DNA from: Streptomyces typhae
GTDB lineage: Bacteria > Actinomycetota > Actinomycetes > Streptomycetales > Streptomycetaceae
Reading direction: 5' to 3'
Assembly (NCBI RefSeq): GCF_009755605.1
Contig: NZ_WPNZ01000020.1
Coordinates: forward strand, 62,001-126,000
DNA length: 64,000 bases
Shown: positions 50,567-59,443 of the stretch, one piece after another
How positions within the stretch are numbered: the first letter of the stretch is position 1
Layout: each line of letters opens with the position of its first letter
Translations under genes and position numbers: made by a program
The notes under the pieces: model-generated
Database searches by the model: none
Seen by the model: only the letters and a program-made list of their open reading frames with translations
What the model was told of the DNA's origin: nothing

Positions 50567-51424
50567 TTGACCTCTCATCGGGCCTCCTTCCGTGCAGTCA
50601 TGTCCCAAGGCGACCTGGTACGGGTCGCGGGCGCACACGACGCGATGGGCGCGACGCTCGCCCAGCAGGCCGGTTTCCAGGCGGTCTGGTCCTCCAGCCT
50701 GGAGGTCTCCGCCTCGCGCTGCCTGCCGGACGCCAGCGTCCTGACGATGACCGAGTACCTGGCCGCGGCCGCCAACATGCAGAAGGCGATCGACATCCCC
50801 GTCGTCGCCGACGTGGACACCGGCTACGGCAACAACCTGAACGTCGCGCACATGGTCCACGAGTACGAGGCCGCGGGCATCACCGCCGTGGCCATGGAGG
50901 ACAAGCTGTACCCGAAGGTGAACAGCTTCGCGGAGGCCGCTCAGACCCTGCTTCCGCTCGCCGACTTCGCGCAGAAGATCGAGACGGCCAAGAACGCCCA
51001 GCGCGGCGAGGACTTCTACGTCATCGCCCGCACCGAGGCCCTCATCGACGGCCTCGGCGTCGAGGAGGCCCTCAAGCGCTGCACGGCCTACGCCGACGCG
51101 GGCGCCGACGCGATCCTGATCCACTCCAAGAAGAAGGACGAGGGCGAGATCGTCGAGTTCCTCGACGGCTGGGACGGCCGCAAGCCCGTCGTCATCGTGC
51201 CGACCACCTACCCGCAGTGGTCCGCCGCGGAGGCCACCAAGCACGGCGTCTCCGTCGTGATCTACGCCAACCAGGGGCTGCGCGCCACCGTCCAGGCCCT
51301 GCGCACCACCTTCGGCACCATCTACCGGGACGGCACGTCCCTCGGTGTCGAGTCCGAGATCGCCCCCGTGTCCGACGTGTTCGCTCTCCAGCGACTTCAG
51401 GATTGGCTGGCCCTGGAAGCGTGA
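50567..51424 (+). CDS. pepM: phosphoenolpyruvate phosphomutase (PEP mutase)
   Basis: 285 aa of the isocitrate lyase/PEP mutase superfamily. The diagnostic EDKx5NS motif is present as EDKLYPKVNS at residues 111-120, which separates PEP mutase from the related lyases. Other elements: VWSSSLEVSASRCLPD, VADVDTGYGN (Mg-binding Asp) and VIARTEALIDGLGV. It isomerises PEP to phosphonopyruvate, forming the C-P bond that commits carbon to phosphonates. TTG start preceded by AAAGGAG. Its stop overlaps the decarboxylase start (GTGA), which pulls the reaction forward. Confidence 0.97.
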   Translation: MTSHRASFRAVMSQGDLVRVAGAHDAMGATLAQQAGFQAVWSSSLEVSASRCLPDASVLTMTEYLAAAANMQKAIDIPVVADVDTGYGNNLNVAHMVHEYEAAGITAVAMEDKLYPKVNSFAEAAQTLLPLADFAQKIETAKNAQRGEDFYVIARTEALIDGLGVEEALKRCTAYADAGADAILIHSKKKDEGEIVEFLDGWDGRKPVVIVPTTYPQWSAAEATKHGVSVVIYANQGLRATVQALRTTFGTIYRDGTSLGVESEIAPVSDVFALQRLQDWLALEA

Positions 51425-52671
51425 TATCCAACGACGACTTCTGCACGGCGCTCGCGGACCGCGGCTTCGACTTCGTCGCGGGCGTCCCCTGCTCCTACTT
51501 CAGCGGCCCCATCGAGCGGCTGACCCGTGACGGCGTCTACCTCCCGGCCGCCAACGAGGGCGCGGCCCTCGCCGCCGCCGCGGGCGCCGCCGTCGCCGGT
51601 CACCGCGCCGCGGTCATCGCCCAGAACTCGGGGCTCGGCAACCTCGTCAACCCGCTGGCCTCGCTCACGGCGACGTACGGGATCCCGGTCCTGGTCTTCA
51701 TGAGCCTGCGCGGCTGGCCCGACCCGAGCCAGGACGAGCCCCAGCACGAGGTGATGGGCCTGGCCACGCACAAGCTGCTCGACGCGATGGACGTGCCGCA
51801 CCTGACCGTCCCCGCGACCGCGACGGCCGCGGACCTCGCCGACGTGCTCGACCGCGCGGACGCCGAACTGGCGGCGGGACGGACCGTGTTCGTGCTCACC
51901 CAGAAGGGGGCCATCGAGAAGGCCGCGGGGGCCGGGTCCGCCGGGGCTGTCGCCGCCGGGGCCGCCGCTGTGGCGGCTGAGTCCGGCGCTGGAACTGCTG
52001 AGCCTGGCGCTGGAATCGCTGAGCCTGGCGCTGGAACCGCTGAGCCCGACGCTGGTGCCGCCTCCCGCGCGCGTGCGGACGGGCTCGGCCGGGTCGAGGT
52101 GCTGCGGGCGATCGAGCACCTCCTGGAGGGCGCCGCCGTGGTGTCCACCACCGGCTACACCTCCCGCGAGCTGTTCGGTATCACCGGCTCCAAGAGCCAC
52201 TTCTACATGCAGGGTTCGATGGGGCACGCCGCCGCGTTCGGCCTGGGCGTCGCCCTGCGCCAACCCGGCACGCCGGTCGTGGTCCTCGACGGGGACGGCG
52301 CCGCCCTGATGCATCTGGGCACGCTGTCGACCGTCGGCGCCGAGGCACCGGACAACTTCGTCCACGTCGTCTTCGACAACGGCTCGTACGAGTCGACCGG
52401 CGGGCAGGTCACCACCTCGCACTCCACCCGGTTCGCCGTCGTCGCCGAGGGCGCCGGATACGCCTCGGCGCGGGTCTGCGACACCGCCGACGCGGTGACG
52501 GAGGCCCTGGCCGCGGCGCTCGGCGGCGGCGGGCCGCACCTGATCGTCGTCCCCGTCGCGAAGGCGGGGGCGTCCGCCTTCTCCCGGGCCACGGCCGCCA
52601 TGACCACGACCGACATCCGCGAGGGCTTCGCGGCACGGCTGCGGGGCGAGGAGCACTCCGGTGGGGGCTGA
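51421..52671 (+). CDS. ppd: phosphonopyruvate decarboxylase
   Basis: 416 aa ThDP-dependent enzyme. N-terminal domain: FVAGVPCSYFSGPIERL, AANEGAALAAAAGAA, AQNSGLGNLVNPL. C-terminal ThDP motif: GDGAALMHLG (GDG at residues 291-293) through VVFDNGSYESTGGQ. It makes phosphonoacetaldehyde from phosphonopyruvate, driving the unfavourable PEP mutase equilibrium. The usual linker between the domains is expanded by an Ala/Gly/Glu/Pro repeat (AEPGAG units, residues about 167-220), making the protein longer than typical homologues. Confidence 0.95.
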   Translation: MISNDDFCTALADRGFDFVAGVPCSYFSGPIERLTRDGVYLPAANEGAALAAAAGAAVAGHRAAVIAQNSGLGNLVNPLASLTATYGIPVLVFMSLRGWPDPSQDEPQHEVMGLATHKLLDAMDVPHLTVPATATAADLADVLDRADAELAAGRTVFVLTQKGAIEKAAGAGSAGAVAAGAAAVAAESGAGTAEPGAGIAEPGAGTAEPDAGAASRARADGLGRVEVLRAIEHLLEGAAVVSTTGYTSRELFGITGSKSHFYMQGSMGHAAAFGLGVALRQPGTPVVVLDGDGAALMHLGTLSTVGAEAPDNFVHVVFDNGSYESTGGQVTTSHSTRFAVVAEGAGYASARVCDTADAVTEALAAALGGGGPHLIVVPVAKAGASAFSRATAAMTTTDIREGFAARLRGEEHSGGG

Positions 52672-53821
52672 TCCGGCCGTGTCGCCGGACGCACCCGGAG
52701 GCGTGGAGGTGGTGTTCGGGGCGGGCGCGGTGCGCGGACTCGACACCCTGGTCGACTCCGCCGGCGCGCGCCGCGTCCTGGTCGTGGCCACCGAGGGCGG
52801 CCTGCGCCGGGCGGGCTTCGGGCACTGGCTGGGCTCCCCGCGCCACCACCTGTTCTCCGGCTTCCGGCCCAACCCGGCGCTCGACGACGTCCTGGCGGGC
52901 TGCGCCCTGCGCGACCGCGTCGAACCCGACCTCGTCGTGGGGCTCGGCGGCGGCAGCGCCATGGACGTCGCCAAGATGGTGCGCGCCCTGCCCGCCGACC
53001 CCGCCGCGGCCCGTGCCTGCCTGGGCGCGGGCGCCGACCCGCTGCCGGTGGCCGGGGACCTCGTCCTGGTCCCCACCACCAGCGGCACCGGCAGTGAGGT
53101 GACGCAGTTCGCGACGGTCTTCGACGGGGAGCGCAAGTTCTCCTTCGACCACCCGTCGGCCGCCGCGACGCGCTCCGTCGTGGACCCGGAGCTGACCGCG
53201 ACCTGCCCGGCCGAGGTCACGACGAGCTGCGCCATGGACGCGCTGTGCCACGCCGTCGAGTCGCTGTGGGCCCGCCGCTCGGTGGCCGGTTCGCGGACCG
53301 ACGCGCTGCGTGCCCTCGACGCCCTCACCGGCCCGCTCGGTGACGGCGTCAAGGACACGTCGCCCGCCGTACGGGAGCGGCTCGCACGGGCGGCGATCGA
53401 CGCGGGCCGCGCCATCAACGTCACCCGCACCACCGCGGCGCACGCCTTCGCGTACCGGCTGACCAGCCACTACGGCGTGCCGCACGGCGTGGCCTGCCTG
53501 CTCAACCTCCAGTGGCTGTTCGCGTACAACACCGAGCGGTACGGCAGCCACTGCGAGGACGACCGGGGCCCGGCCCACGTCCGCGCGCAACTCGACGCGG
53601 TGGCGGCGGCCTTCGGCCGCGACGTCGCGGACGTGCCCGCCGGGCTCGGCGAACTGCTCACGCAGTCGGGCTGGTCGCCGCGGCTCTCCGACTACGGCCT
53701 GTCCGAGCGGGAGCTGCCGGACTACGTCGCGGCGGGCCTCGGCTCGACCGCGCGGGCCGCCAACAACCCCGTACGACTGGACGAATCGCTGGTGCTGAGG
53801 GCGCTCCGCGCCGTGCGCTGA
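52661..53821 (+). CDS. iron-dependent alcohol dehydrogenase, phosphonoacetaldehyde reductase
   Basis: 386 aa group III alcohol dehydrogenase. Cofactor motif VVGLGGGSAMDVAKM, LVPTTSGTGSEVTQF, metal ligands including the His in CAMDALCHAVES and the His of YGVPHGVACLL. In hydroxyethylphosphonate pathways the enzyme in this genomic position reduces phosphonoacetaldehyde to 2-hydroxyethylphosphonate (HEP). The GTG start overlaps the decarboxylase by 11 nt, with GAGGAG upstream. No phosphonoacetaldehyde aminotransferase is visible, which favours HEP over aminoethylphosphonate. Confidence 0.92.
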   Translation: MGADPAVSPDAPGGVEVVFGAGAVRGLDTLVDSAGARRVLVVATEGGLRRAGFGHWLGSPRHHLFSGFRPNPALDDVLAGCALRDRVEPDLVVGLGGGSAMDVAKMVRALPADPAAARACLGAGADPLPVAGDLVLVPTTSGTGSEVTQFATVFDGERKFSFDHPSAAATRSVVDPELTATCPAEVTTSCAMDALCHAVESLWARRSVAGSRTDALRALDALTGPLGDGVKDTSPAVRERLARAAIDAGRAINVTRTTAAHAFAYRLTSHYGVPHGVACLLNLQWLFAYNTERYGSHCEDDRGPAHVRAQLDAVAAAFGRDVADVPAGLGELLTQSGWSPRLSDYGLSERELPDYVAAGLGSTARAANNPVRLDESLVLRALRAVR

Positions 53822-53848
53822 CGCGGTAGGAAGCGGAAGGAAGCAGTC

Positions 53849-56800
53849 ATGAGGCAGGCCGCTCCCTACGGGGCATGGAGTTCACCCGTTTCGGCGGCGG
53901 ACGTCGCGGCGACGGACAGTCACCCGAACTGGCCCGGGTTCGTCGGCGACGAGATCTGGTGGTCGGAGCGGCTGCCCCAGGAGGGCGGGCGCACGACGCT
54001 CATGCGCGCCGAACCCGGCGGCGGGGCGCGCGGCGTCCTGCCCGCGCCGTGGAACGTGCGCAGCCGGGTCATGGAGTACGGCGGCCGGGCCTGGGCGGGC
54101 GCGGCCACCGCGGACGGCCCGCTGATCGTCTTCGTGCACGCCGACGACCAGCGGCTCTACCGCCACGACCCGGCCGCACCCGACGCCGCCCCGCGCCCGC
54201 TCACGCCCCCGGCGGCGCCCGGGGCCGCGGCGGCCTTCGTCGACCCGGTGCTGCCCGCCGCCGCGGGGCAGGCCCTGACGGAGGTCTGGTGCGTACGGGA
54301 GCGGACCGCTCCGGGTGGGGTTCCCGTGCGGGAACTGGTGGCGGTGCCGTTGGACGGTTCGGCCGCCGGTGACGGCGGTCCGCTGCGCACACTCGCGGCC
54401 GGGCACGACTTCCTGACCGGGCCGCGGATCGCGCCGGACGGGCGCCACGTCGCCTGGATCGGCTGGGACCACCCCCGGATGCCGTGGGACGCGAGTGAGG
54501 CCTGCGTCGCCGAGATCCGTGCAGACGGCACCCTGGCCGCCGCGCGCGTCGTCGCGGGCGGGTCCGGGGAGTCCGTCGCCCAGGTCGAGTGGACCGACGA
54601 CGGCTCCCTCTACGTGATCACCGACCGTTCCGGCTGGTGGAACGTGCACCGGGCCGACCTCGACGGCGGCAGCGCGTCCGTGACCGCGGTGTGCCCCCGC
54701 GAGGAGGAGTTCGCCGGGGCGCTCACGAAGATCGGGCTCAGCTGGTGCGCCCCGCTGCCCGGCGGGCGCCTCGCTGTCCTGCACGGCACCCACTCCACGG
54801 CCCTGTCGGTACTCGACCCCGCGACCGGGGAACTCACGGCGCTGCCCTGTCCGTTCACCGAGTGGGAGCCGCTGCTCGTGAGCGACGGGCACCGGCTGAT
54901 CGCGATCGGCGCGCGGGCCGACCGCGACTTCACTGCTGTGTGCGTCGACACCTCTGCTGCTGCTTCTGCTTCCGCTGCTTCTGCTGCCTCCGTCGCCTCC
55001 GCCGCTTCCGCCGCTTCCGTCGCTTCCGTCGCTTCCGTCGTCTCCGACGGTGCGTACACGATCCTGTCCGAGCCGCGTGCCACCGTGCACCCGGACCTGC
55101 TTCCGGTGCCCGAGGCCCGGACCTTCCACGGCCCGGACGGGCGACCGGTGCACGCCGTCGTCTTCCCGCCGCGCAACCCCCGCTTCACCGGCGCGCCCGG
55201 TGAGCTGCCCCCGTACGTGGTGTTCGCGCACAGCGGCCCCACCAGCCGCTTCCCCATGGCGTACGACCTGCGGATCGCGTTCCTCACCAGCCGCGGGATC
55301 GGTGTCGTCGGCGTCAACTACGGCGGGTCGACCGGGTTCGGCAGGCAGTACCGCGAACGGCTGCGGCACGCCTGGGGCATTGCCGACGTCGCGGACTGCG
55401 CCCTGGTCGCCGAGGCCCTCGCGGCGGAGGGCGCCGCCGACCGCGAGCGGCTCGCCATCCGCGGGGCGAGCGCGGGCGGCTGGACCGCCGCCGTCTCTCT
55501 GACCACCCTCGACACCTACCGCTGCGCGGCGCTGCACTATCCCGTCCTCGACCCCGTGACCTGGCGGAACACCCAGAACCACGGCTTCGAGGCGTTCTAT
55601 CTGGACACCCTCGTCGGCCCCTGGCCCGAGGCCGAGGACGACTATCTGACGCGTTCGCCCGCGCACGCCGCCGACCGTGTCGACGTGCCGTTCCTGCTGC
55701 TCCAGGGCAGTGCCGATCCGATCTGCCCGCCTGCGCAGGCCGAGCGGTTCCTGGCGGGGGTGCGGGCCGAGGCGGCGCCGTACCGGCACCTGGTGTTCGA
55801 GGGCGAGCGGCACGGGTTCAAGCGGGCCGGTTCCATCGTGGCGGGGGTGGAGGCGGAACTCGCCCTGTTCCGGGAGGCGTTCGGGGTGCCGGAGACCGGG
55901 CCGGAGACCGTGCCTGAGACCGTGCCGGAGACCGGGCCGGAGACCGTGCCGGGAGCCGCGGAGGAGACCGTGCACGGGCTGGTCGCCGCCCAGGCGGCGG
56001 GTGCGCCCGAGCGCGTCGCCGTGCGGGACGCGGCGGGCTCCTGGACGTACGCCGAACTGCTCGCCCGCGCGGACGATCTCGGCGTGCTGTTGCGCCGGGC
56101 CGGGGTGCGGCCAGGCGACCGGGTCGGCATCCACCTGGACCGGACGCGCGACCTGGTGGCGGGGCTGCTCGCGGCGCTGCGCGCCGGGTGCGCGTATCTG
56201 CCGCTCGACCCCGAGTACCCGGCCGACCGGCTCCGCTTCATGATCGAGGACGCCGGGCCGACGGCCGTCCTCACGCGCCGGGGCCTGCCGGAGCCCGCGC
56301 ACGGGGACGGGACGCGGCTCGTACACGTCGACGACGCGCCGGGTACGCCCTCCGGGGCGGACACCGGGCCCGCGCCGGTGGGCCGCGCCCCCGACCGACC
56401 GGCCTTCGTCATCTACACGTCCGGTTCCACCGGCACCCCCAAGGGCGCCGTCCTCGCCCACCGCGGCATCGTCAACATCCTGCGGCACAGCAGGGACGCG
56501 TTCGGCTTCACGGCGGACGACTCGGTGCTCGCCATGGCCGCGTTCTCCTTCGACTTCGCCCAACTGGAACTGCTGCTCCCGCTGATCAGCGGCGGTACGG
56601 TGCACCTGGTCGACCGGGCCGTCGCCCGCGACCCCGAACTGCTCGAAGCGGCGCTCGACGCGCGCCGGGCCTCGTTCGTGATGGGTACGCCGTCGATGTT
56701 CGCCGCGCTCACCGCGTACGGCTGGCGGCCGCCGCGCGGGATCAGCATCGTCTCGGGCGGCGAGAGCCTGCCGCCCGCCCTCGCGGAGGCCCTCGCGCCC

Positions 56801-59353
56801 GCGGGCGCGCTGTGGAACATCTACGGACCCACCGAGACGTCCGTCTTCTCGCTGTACGAGCGGGTGCCCACGTCCGGGGGCCCCGGCACAGCACCGTCCG
56901 GTTCCGACGTCACCACCATCGGTGCGCCCTCCGGTTCCGACAGCACCATCGGCGCTCCGTCCGGTTCCGACATCACCATCGGCAGGCCCGTGCCGCACAC
57001 CGTCGTGGAGATCCTGCGCCACGGCGAGCGCTGTGCCGACGGCGAGACCGGCGAGATCCACCTGGGCGGCCCCGGTCTGGCCCTCGGCTACCTCGACCGG
57101 CCCGAGCTGACGGCCGAACGCTTCCCGGCCGACCCGTTCCGCCCCGGCGAGCGCCTCTACCGCACCGGCGACCTGGGCCGCAGGCTGCCCGACGGCCGGA
57201 TCGCCTACGAGGGGCGCGCCGACGACCAGGTGAAGATCCGCGGGCACCGGGTCGAACCGGCCGAGGTGGAGGGCTGGTTGCTGCGGCATCCGTCGGTCCG
57301 CGCCGCCGCTGTCGTCGCTGAGCGGGGGCACCATGCGTTGCGGCTCGTGGCGTATGTCGTGTCCGCGGAGGGCGCGGGCCTGGACGTGGGCGTGCTCGGT
57401 GTGGACCTGGGCACGCACGCTGTGGACCCGGACGCGCACGCTGTGGACCCGGACGCGCACGGTGTGGACCCGGGCGCGCGCGGTGTGGACGGCGTCGGGG
57501 ACGGCGTCGGCGCCGGCCTGCGTGCCCACCTCGCCCGGCATCTGCCCGCCCACGCCCTGCCCCACCGCATCGTCGCCGTCCCCGAGATCCCCCTCAGCCC
57601 CAACGGCAAGACCGACCGCCGTGCGCTGCGCGAGGCGGCGCGGCCCCGGTCCACCGGGGCCGACGGGCTCGCCGGGGTGTGGCGCGACGTCCTCGGCGTC
57701 GCCGACGTCACCGCCGAGGACAACTTCTTCGCGCTGGGCGGCGACAGCCTCAGCGCGATGGAGATGACCATCAGGGCCCGCGACCTCGGCATCGTGCTGC
57801 GCGTCGCCGATCTGTACGGTGCGCGGACCTTCGGCGAACTGGCGGACACGGTCGAGGCGCGCGGACCCGCCGCCTCCGCCTCCGCCACCCCCGCGGTCGC
57901 CGCCGAGCTGCCGACCGCGCTGTCCCCGGCGCAGCTCCGCTTCCTGGAGTGGGACTACCGGGACGCCGACCACTACAACGTCTCGCTGCTCCTGGACGTC
58001 GCGGACACCGTGGACCGGGACGCGCTGCGCGAGGCACTGGACGCGCTGGCCGAGCGGCACCCCGCGCTGCGGCTCCGGCTCACGGGGCCCGCCGACGCGC
58101 CCGTACCGGTCACCGACCGGACGGCCCGCGCGCCCCTGACCTGGCACGAGCTCCCCGGCACCGGTGACGGCGAAGGGGCTGTCGAGCGGGCCTTCCTGAA
58201 GGAGGCCGACCGCCTCCAGCAGTCACTGAGCCTGCGGGAAGGACCCGTCTGGCGGGCGGCCTTCTTCGCGGGGCACGAGAGCCACCGGCTGCTGCTCGTC
58301 CTGCACCACTTCATCGCCGACGGCATGTCCCTGAAGATCCTCGCGCGGGACCTCGGGGTGCTGTACGCGGCGGCCGTCGGCGCCGAGCAGGGGGCGGTCT
58401 CGCCCGCCCCCGCGTCCTCGTGGGCCGCGCACGCGGGCACGCTGCGCCGGTTCGCGAACGGCCCGCTCGACGCGTTCTTCGTACGCCGCTGGGAGGCCCT
58501 GCCCTGGTCGCGGTGTGCCCCGCTGCCCGCCGACCGCCCCGGCGGCAGCATGCACCTGAGCCACATCAGGGCCTTCGACACGGAGGTCCCGCTGCCCGCG
58601 GGCAGCAGCGCCGCGCAGCAGGAGGAACTCCTGATCTCGGCCCTCGCGGCGGCCCTCGCCGAGGAGTCGGGCACCCGCGGCGGCGCCGTCGAGGTGTGCC
58701 GCCACGGCCGCAACGACCTCACCGGCGGGCCCGGCCACTTCGACGCGGTCGGCTGGCTCAACAGCATCACGCCGTACGTCCTCGCCCTGCCCGACGACCC
58801 CGGCGACCCGGACGACCCCGACGATCCGGACGGCCCCGACGATCCGGTTGGCCCCGGCGACCCCGGCGACCCCGACGGCCCCGGAGGTGACCCCGACGAC
58901 CCCGTCCGGCCCGGAGGCGACCCCGACGACCCCGGCGACCGGGACGCCCGGACGGCCGCCGCGCTGCGGGCGCAGATCACCGAGATCCGCGCCATGGAGC
59001 AAACCTGGGGGGCCCTGCGCCACCTGCACGACGACGCGGCCGTACGGGACCGGCTCGCCGCGCTGCCCGCCCCGGACGTCTATCTGAACTTCCTCGGCTC
59101 GCACATGCACGAACTGGAGACCGCGGGCCCGTTCCGGCCGCGCCACGGCGACGTCGGCACCGAGATGACCCTCGACCGCACCCAGCCGTACCGCATCAAG
59201 GTCTACGCGGAGACGGCCGCCGACACCGTACGGCTGAAGTGGCAGTACAGCGCCGACGTCGACGACGAGTCCCGGATCCGGCGCGTCGCGACGTCCTGCG
59301 GGCGGCTGTTCCAGCGCCTGGCCCGCCCCACGGCTGCCCCTTACAGGCACTGA
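53849..59353 (+). CDS. S9 peptidase-NRPS fusion (peptidase-A-T-C)
   Basis: 1834 aa. Residues about 1-680 are a prolyl-oligopeptidase-like S9 hydrolase with triad Ser541 (GASAGGW), Asp623 (GSADPI) and His655 (ERHGF). The A domain (about 705-1260) has A3 YTSGSTGTPKGA (856-867), D902 for the amino group, A5 YGPTE and A10 Lys1254. The T domain has Ser1300 (GGDSLS). The C-terminal C domain has HHFIADG (1486-1492). There is no thioesterase. By-eye alignment to GrsA gives code D-F-L-M-V-G-I-V-F-K, which I cannot assign. The C domain could pass the loaded amino acid to a free acceptor, perhaps a phosphonate. Simple repeats interrupt the peptidase, both A subdomains and the C domain. Confidence 0.9.
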   Translation: MRQAAPYGAWSSPVSAADVAATDSHPNWPGFVGDEIWWSERLPQEGGRTTLMRAEPGGGARGVLPAPWNVRSRVMEYGGRAWAGAATADGPLIVFVHADDQRLYRHDPAAPDAAPRPLTPPAAPGAAAAFVDPVLPAAAGQALTEVWCVRERTAPGGVPVRELVAVPLDGSAAGDGGPLRTLAAGHDFLTGPRIAPDGRHVAWIGWDHPRMPWDASEACVAEIRADGTLAAARVVAGGSGESVAQVEWTDDGSLYVITDRSGWWNVHRADLDGGSASVTAVCPREEEFAGALTKIGLSWCAPLPGGRLAVLHGTHSTALSVLDPATGELTALPCPFTEWEPLLVSDGHRLIAIGARADRDFTAVCVDTSAAASASAASAASVASAASAASVASVASVVSDGAYTILSEPRATVHPDLLPVPEARTFHGPDGRPVHAVVFPPRNPRFTGAPGELPPYVVFAHSGPTSRFPMAYDLRIAFLTSRGIGVVGVNYGGSTGFGRQYRERLRHAWGIADVADCALVAEALAAEGAADRERLAIRGASAGGWTAAVSLTTLDTYRCAALHYPVLDPVTWRNTQNHGFEAFYLDTLVGPWPEAEDDYLTRSPAHAADRVDVPFLLLQGSADPICPPAQAERFLAGVRAEAAPYRHLVFEGERHGFKRAGSIVAGVEAELALFREAFGVPETGPETVPETVPETGPETVPGAAEETVHGLVAAQAAGAPERVAVRDAAGSWTYAELLARADDLGVLLRRAGVRPGDRVGIHLDRTRDLVAGLLAALRAGCAYLPLDPEYPADRLRFMIEDAGPTAVLTRRGLPEPAHGDGTRLVHVDDAPGTPSGADTGPAPVGRAPDRPAFVIYTSGSTGTPKGAVLAHRGIVNILRHSRDAFGFTADDSVLAMAAFSFDFAQLELLLPLISGGTVHLVDRAVARDPELLEAALDARRASFVMGTPSMFAALTAYGWRPPRGISIVSGGESLPPALAEALAPAGALWNIYGPTETSVFSLYERVPTSGGPGTAPSGSDVTTIGAPSGSDSTIGAPSGSDITIGRPVPHTVVEILRHGERCADGETGEIHLGGPGLALGYLDRPELTAERFPADPFRPGERLYRTGDLGRRLPDGRIAYEGRADDQVKIRGHRVEPAEVEGWLLRHPSVRAAAVVAERGHHALRLVAYVVSAEGAGLDVGVLGVDLGTHAVDPDAHAVDPDAHGVDPGARGVDGVGDGVGAGLRAHLARHLPAHALPHRIVAVPEIPLSPNGKTDRRALREAARPRSTGADGLAGVWRDVLGVADVTAEDNFFALGGDSLSAMEMTIRARDLGIVLRVADLYGARTFGELADTVEARGPAASASATPAVAAELPTALSPAQLRFLEWDYRDADHYNVSLLLDVADTVDRDALREALDALAERHPALRLRLTGPADAPVPVTDRTARAPLTWHELPGTGDGEGAVERAFLKEADRLQQSLSLREGPVWRAAFFAGHESHRLLLVLHHFIADGMSLKILARDLGVLYAAAVGAEQGAVSPAPASSWAAHAGTLRRFANGPLDAFFVRRWEALPWSRCAPLPADRPGGSMHLSHIRAFDTEVPLPAGSSAAQQEELLISALAAALAEESGTRGGAVEVCRHGRNDLTGGPGHFDAVGWLNSITPYVLALPDDPGDPDDPDDPDGPDDPVGPGDPGDPDGPGGDPDDPVRPGGDPDDPGDRDARTAAALRAQITEIRAMEQTWGALRHLHDDAAVRDRLAALPAPDVYLNFLGSHMHELETAGPFRPRHGDVGTEMTLDRTQPYRIKVYAETAADTVRLKWQYSADVDDESRIRRVATSCGRLFQRLARPTAAPYRH

Positions 59354-59435
59354 CAGGCACTGACAGGCCCGGCCCCCACAGGCACTGACAGGCCCCGGCA
59401 GGCCCCGACAGCCACTGACGGCCCCGACAGGAGAC
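59354..59435. repeat. stop-codon-anchored repeat after NRPS
   Basis: The final codons and stop (acaggcactga) are repeated almost exactly at least three times, then drift (caggccccgacagccactga). The start of the next gene lies just beyond. Confidence 0.85.
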
Positions 59436-59443
59436 CCGACCCC

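Noticed and set aside
53882..58147. A very long open frame (about 1421 codons) on the minus strand opposite the NRPS
   Set aside because: It is a mirror of the high-GC codon pattern of the real gene. Its translation shows no domains and is Arg/Gly/His-rich, while the plus strand carries complete catalytic motifs.
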